Origin: UBA7672 sp031419455
Lineage (GTDB): Bacteria > Pseudomonadota > Alphaproteobacteria > Caulobacterales > Hyphomonadaceae
Direction: 5' to 3'
NCBI GenBank assembly: GCA_031419455.1
Contig: JANOKS010000188.1
Coordinates: 1-33,930 of the forward strand
DNA: 33,930 bases
How positions within the stretch are numbered: the stretch's first letter is position 1; each line of letters begins with the position of its first letter. Below, one piece after another: positions 31,514-33,930 of this stretch. The notes below the pieces were generated by a model, which worked only from the letters and a program-made list of their open reading frames with translations, did not search any database and was not told the DNA's origin. The translations under genes and the position numbers were made by a program.

Positions 31514-32248
31514 GTGCGGAAAGCGGACCGTCTTTTCGAGATCATCCAGATCCTGCGGCGTTCCAAGAAGCCTGTGACGGCGGATGCGATGGCCGCTGAA
31601 CTGGAGACCTCGAAACGCTCCGTGTACCGCGATATTGCGGCGCTTCTTGCCCAACGCGTGCCGATCCGCGGCGAGGCCGGCATCGGCTATGTGCTCGACA
31701 AGGGCCTCGACATGCCGCCGCTGATGCTGACGACCGACGAGATCGAGGCGGCGGTGCTGGGCGCGCAGTGGGTGATCAACCGCGGCGATCCAAAACTTGC
31801 CCGCGCAGCGCAGGACCTGCTGGCCAAGATCGAGGCGAGCGTGCCGGAGCGTCTGCGTCCCTATATCGACGATCCCGCGCATCGCGTCGTGCCGGCGTGG
31901 GACCGCGCCGAAGAGATGATCGATCTGGGGATGGTGCGCGGCGCAATCAATGGCTCACGCAAGATGCTGCTGGACTATCGCGACGTGGAAGGCCGGGCGA
32001 GCAAGCGTGTGATCTGGCCGATCATCCTCGGCTATTACGAAACGACGCGGATCATCTGCGCCTGGTGCGAGGCGCGAAAGGATTTTCGGTCGTTCAGGTC
32101 GGACCGCGTTCTGTCGGCGACAGTGCTGGACGAACGCTTTCCGGAACGCCCCTCCACGCTCCGTGTGAAGTGGCGCAAGGCGATGGAAGCCGAGTGGAAG
32201 AGGCGCCGCGCGGAGATCAACAAGCATGCGGTTGAGGCCGACGCGTAA
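31514..32248 (+). CDS. YafY-type transcriptional regulator (HTH + WYL domain)
   Basis: A 244-residue DNA-binding protein. The N-terminal HTH_11-type domain spans residues 1-60 (RLFEIIQILRRSKKPVTADA, SKRSVYRDIAALL). A WYL domain lies at about 140-215, with the typical FRSFRSDRV segment, though the W-Y-L triplet itself is not intact (GYYETTRIICAW). WYL domains sense ligands such as nucleotides or small metabolites. The start is GTG 31514 with GGGAGGG upstream. The divergent ABM gene and the inverted repeat suggest local control of both. Confidence 0.93.
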   Translation: MRKADRLFEIIQILRRSKKPVTADAMAAELETSKRSVYRDIAALLAQRVPIRGEAGIGYVLDKGLDMPPLMLTTDEIEAAVLGAQWVINRGDPKLARAAQDLLAKIEASVPERLRPYIDDPAHRVVPAWDRAEEMIDLGMVRGAINGSRKMLLDYRDVEGRASKRVIWPIILGYYETTRIICAWCEARKDFRSFRSDRVLSATVLDERFPERPSTLRVKWRKAMEAEWKRRRAEINKHAVEADA

Positions 32249-32277
32249 GCGCCGGTGAGCGCACCCCAGAATAAAAG

Positions 32278-32304
32278 GCGCCGACCCCGGGGAGAGGTCG
32301 GCGC
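32278..32304 (-). terminator. Intrinsic terminator of the TonB-dependent receptor gene
   Basis: A 9-bp stem GCGCCGACC/GGTCGGCGC (32278-32286 with 32296-32304) with a nine-base loop. On the minus strand it is followed by CTTTTATT. It may also stop transcription from the convergent regulator gene. Confidence 0.75.
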
Positions 32305-32347
32305 AAGGGCCAATCGCGGGAGCACCGCCATTGGGAAACTGGATAGA

Positions 32348-33930
32348 CTAGAACCGGATCTGCAGTTCCGCTCCGACGGTGCGAGGCGGACGGTAGGTCT
32401 CCGTGATCGTCAAGCAGTCCTGCGGCAGGAAACCCGTGAAGTTGGAAAAGTTGATGCTCGTCGCGGCGCTTGATCCGCACATGGCGGGGTTCACGTCGCG
32501 CTGACCGTTGGCAATGCGGCGACCGCCGCCGCGGCTGTCGTACTGGATGTCGTCCATCAGGTTCCGGACGAATCCAATCAACGTGAACGCCCCGTCCGCA
32601 CTGGTCCAGCTGAGACGCGCATCGACCTGATCCCATGCCGGGATCTTGGTCGCCCACATGTTGAAGACGTTGCTGTACGCCACATCCTGCCAGAAGTAGC
32701 TGCCCGATGCATCCAGCGTCGAACCGTCTTCAAAGTCCCACGTGTACGTGCCGTTGAGCGCGAGCTTGTTCTTCGGACTGAAGGGCAAAATGTTGCCGTT
32801 CAGGTTCTGACCGGTTTGCCGCGTGCAGTTCGGAGTGTTCGCCGCCGCCGTTACGTTGTTGCCGCCGCGGGAGACCGGGCACAAAGCAAGCTGCGTGTTA
32901 GAGAACGGAAGCCGTGTACCCAGCGGATTGGCTCCCGGATCGAAGCCGAACGGGTCGAGACCGTTGACCAGCGACTGCGTGTCGCCGATCTCAGGATTCG
33001 TATAGCCGTAGTTGAACAGGAACCGCAGGTTGTCCGTCGGATACCAAATCGTCTCGAGTTCGAAGCCTGTGGTTGAGACCTGAGGCAGGTTCACGTAGGC
33101 GACGTAAGCTGGCGGACGGAAGCCGGTCGAGTCGGGCTCAGGCACAATCGTATTCGAAACCTGGTACCCTTGATAATCGTAGTAGAACAGGGTTGCGTTC
33201 GTGGTCAGGTTCCAGTCCGACCACTCGCGCTTGAAGCCGAGTTCGAAGGCGTCGACCAGCTCTTTGTCCGTGTACGGCGTAACCGTCAGGTTGCAGTTGG
33301 TGTCGGCGCAACCAAGGCCGCCTGGTTTGTAGCCGCGGTTATACTTGCCGTAGACGAGCGTGTCTTCGTCCGGCGTCCAGTCGACGCCGAGCACGCCGGT
33401 CACTTCTTCCCACTCGGCTGCAAGCTCCCGCGTGGCGACGCCCGTGACCGGATTGACATAGATGCCGTACCGCGTCTTGTCGTTCGCGTTCTGACCCGCT
33501 GCGGCGCACCCAAGTAGGTTGGGGGGGGTGCCGAGAGGGGTATTGATCGCGCCGTTCGCCGCCGTCTGGTTGGTGTTGACAACGCCCTCGCCTGCGGAGC
33601 CGCAGGGGTTCGTCACTGAGAAGGTCGACGGGTCCGCGCCGCCGAAGAATGCGTTCGTTCCGTCAACACGCGGAGCACCGAGCGCGTAGTGCGAGATGAA
33701 GCGAACCTGGTCAGCGCCACGCATGATGTCGGTCGACCAGCGGATACCGGCCGTCAACTTCAACTGGTCGTTGAGCTGGTAGTCCGTCTGCAGGAAGGCG
33801 CCGTAGGCGTTGTTGTTGCCCTTGTTGTTCGAGAAGTACCAGAGATCCCCCCCCAGCGGCCCGCCAGAATAATCGCTGCGGCCGTTCCGCGGAAGATCCT
33901 GGGCCGCCGGCACGAAAGTCGGGAACCTGA
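32348..33930 (-). CDS. TonB-dependent receptor, C-terminal beta-barrel part (5' end beyond window)
   Basis: At least 526 residues of the outer-membrane barrel of a TonB-dependent receptor. The frame is open to the right window edge, so the signal peptide, TonB box and plug are not visible. Strand signatures include YGKYNRGYKPGGLG, LKLTAGIRWSTD, KNKLALNGTYTWDFEDG and the terminal strand TVGAELQIRF ending in Phe, needed for barrel assembly. Paired Cys in extracellular loops (NPCGSAG, LGCADTNCN, ALCPVSRG, PNCTRQ) hint at loop disulfides. The ligand, perhaps an iron complex or a carbohydrate, is unknown. The gene has two 8-base homopolymer runs. Confidence 0.92.
   Translation of the reverse strand, partial: RFPTFVPAAQDLPRNGRSDYSGGPLGGDLWYFSNNKGNNNAYGAFLQTDYQLNDQLKLTAGIRWSTDIMRGADQVRFISHYALGAPRVDGTNAFFGGADPSTFSVTNPCGSAGEGVVNTNQTAANGAINTPLGTPPNLLGCAAAGQNANDKTRYGIYVNPVTGVATRELAAEWEEVTGVLGVDWTPDEDTLVYGKYNRGYKPGGLGCADTNCNLTVTPYTDKELVDAFELGFKREWSDWNLTTNATLFYYDYQGYQVSNTIVPEPDSTGFRPPAYVAYVNLPQVSTTGFELETIWYPTDNLRFLFNYGYTNPEIGDTQSLVNGLDPFGFDPGANPLGTRLPFSNTQLALCPVSRGGNNVTAAANTPNCTRQTGQNLNGNILPFSPKNKLALNGTYTWDFEDGSTLDASGSYFWQDVAYSNVFNMWATKIPAWDQVDARLSWTSADGAFTLIGFVRNLMDDIQYDSRGGGRRIANGQRDVNPAMCGSSAATSINFSNFTGFLPQDCLTITETYRPPRTVGAELQIRF
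33521..33528. repeat. G8 homopolymer run in receptor gene (C8 on coding strand)
   Basis: Eight G in a row on the plus strand encode Thr-Pro-Pro in an extracellular-loop segment (LGTPPNLLGC). One base gain or loss would shift the frame. Confidence 0.95.
33847..33854. repeat. C8 homopolymer run in receptor gene (G8 on coding strand)
   Basis: Eight C in a row on the plus strand encode part of GPLGGDLWYF near the right end of the window. It is the second octamer run in the same gene. Confidence 0.95.

Overview
The window is a GC-rich, densely coded chromosomal segment from an alphaproteobacterium. It most resembles the Caulobacterales/Hyphomonadaceae branch. Supporting signs are the family content: a DUF4167 protein, a DHS-like protein beside a class III ornithine decarboxylase, a TonB-dependent receptor, a two-domain M16 peptidase lipoprotein, a TIGR02001-type outer-membrane protein and a CtrA-like TTAA-N7-TTTA site. 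The taxonomic call is an inference from gene content and not from a marker gene. No tRNA, rRNA, CRISPR array, integrase, classical insertion sequence or prophage was seen. Most of the window is housekeeping or cell-envelope chromosome.

Layout. 1-5.3 kb: end of a GT4 glycosyltransferase, a small exported protein, then on the minus strand a nucleoside deaminase, an overlapping signal peptidase I and an M16 zinc-peptidase lipoprotein. 5.5-8.2 kb: a polyamine module. It has a structured leader RNA, ornithine decarboxylase, a terminator and a deoxyhypusine-synthase-like enzyme, and probably makes putrescine and then homospermidine. 8.2-13.6 kb: a BioF2/CelD-type GNAT protein, two tandem VOC proteins, two small membrane proteins, DUF4167, PrmC and SlyX. 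13.6-20 kb: a large foldback repeat, a MOSC protein, a second foldback repeat, QueF, an outer-membrane barrel, a CPA2 (Kef-type) antiporter, BioY, a lipoprotein alpha/beta hydrolase and a third inverted repeat. 19.9-26.7 kb: alanine dehydrogenase coupled to a small lipoprotein, a DUF559 nuclease gene bracketed by two copies of a palindromic repeat, the HflK-HflC pair, a GT2 glycosyltransferase and a cysteine-free Mrp/ApbC-like ATPase. 27-33.9 kb: a protein resembling a degenerate nucleotidyltransferase, a transglutaminase-like protein, a zinc-ribbon membrane protein, an alkylsulfatase-like MBL lipoprotein, a monooxygenase/WYL-regulator divergent pair with a clear operator candidate, and the 3' part of a TonB-dependent receptor gene.

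Three items stand out. First, the ornithine decarboxylase leader: a 15-bp hairpin holds the Shine-Dalgarno in its stem and the TTG start codon in its loop, behind a chain of smaller stems and a 5-codon reading frame with a strong ribosome site. This fits a speF-type leader that controls translation. Second, the DUF559 cassette: the nuclease gene is abutted on both sides by direct copies of a ~118-bp inverted repeat, and one repeat end supplies the gene's ribosome-binding site. Third, two independent convergent gene pairs end inside one shared CTAG palindrome, so each gene's TAG stop lies in the other's last codons.
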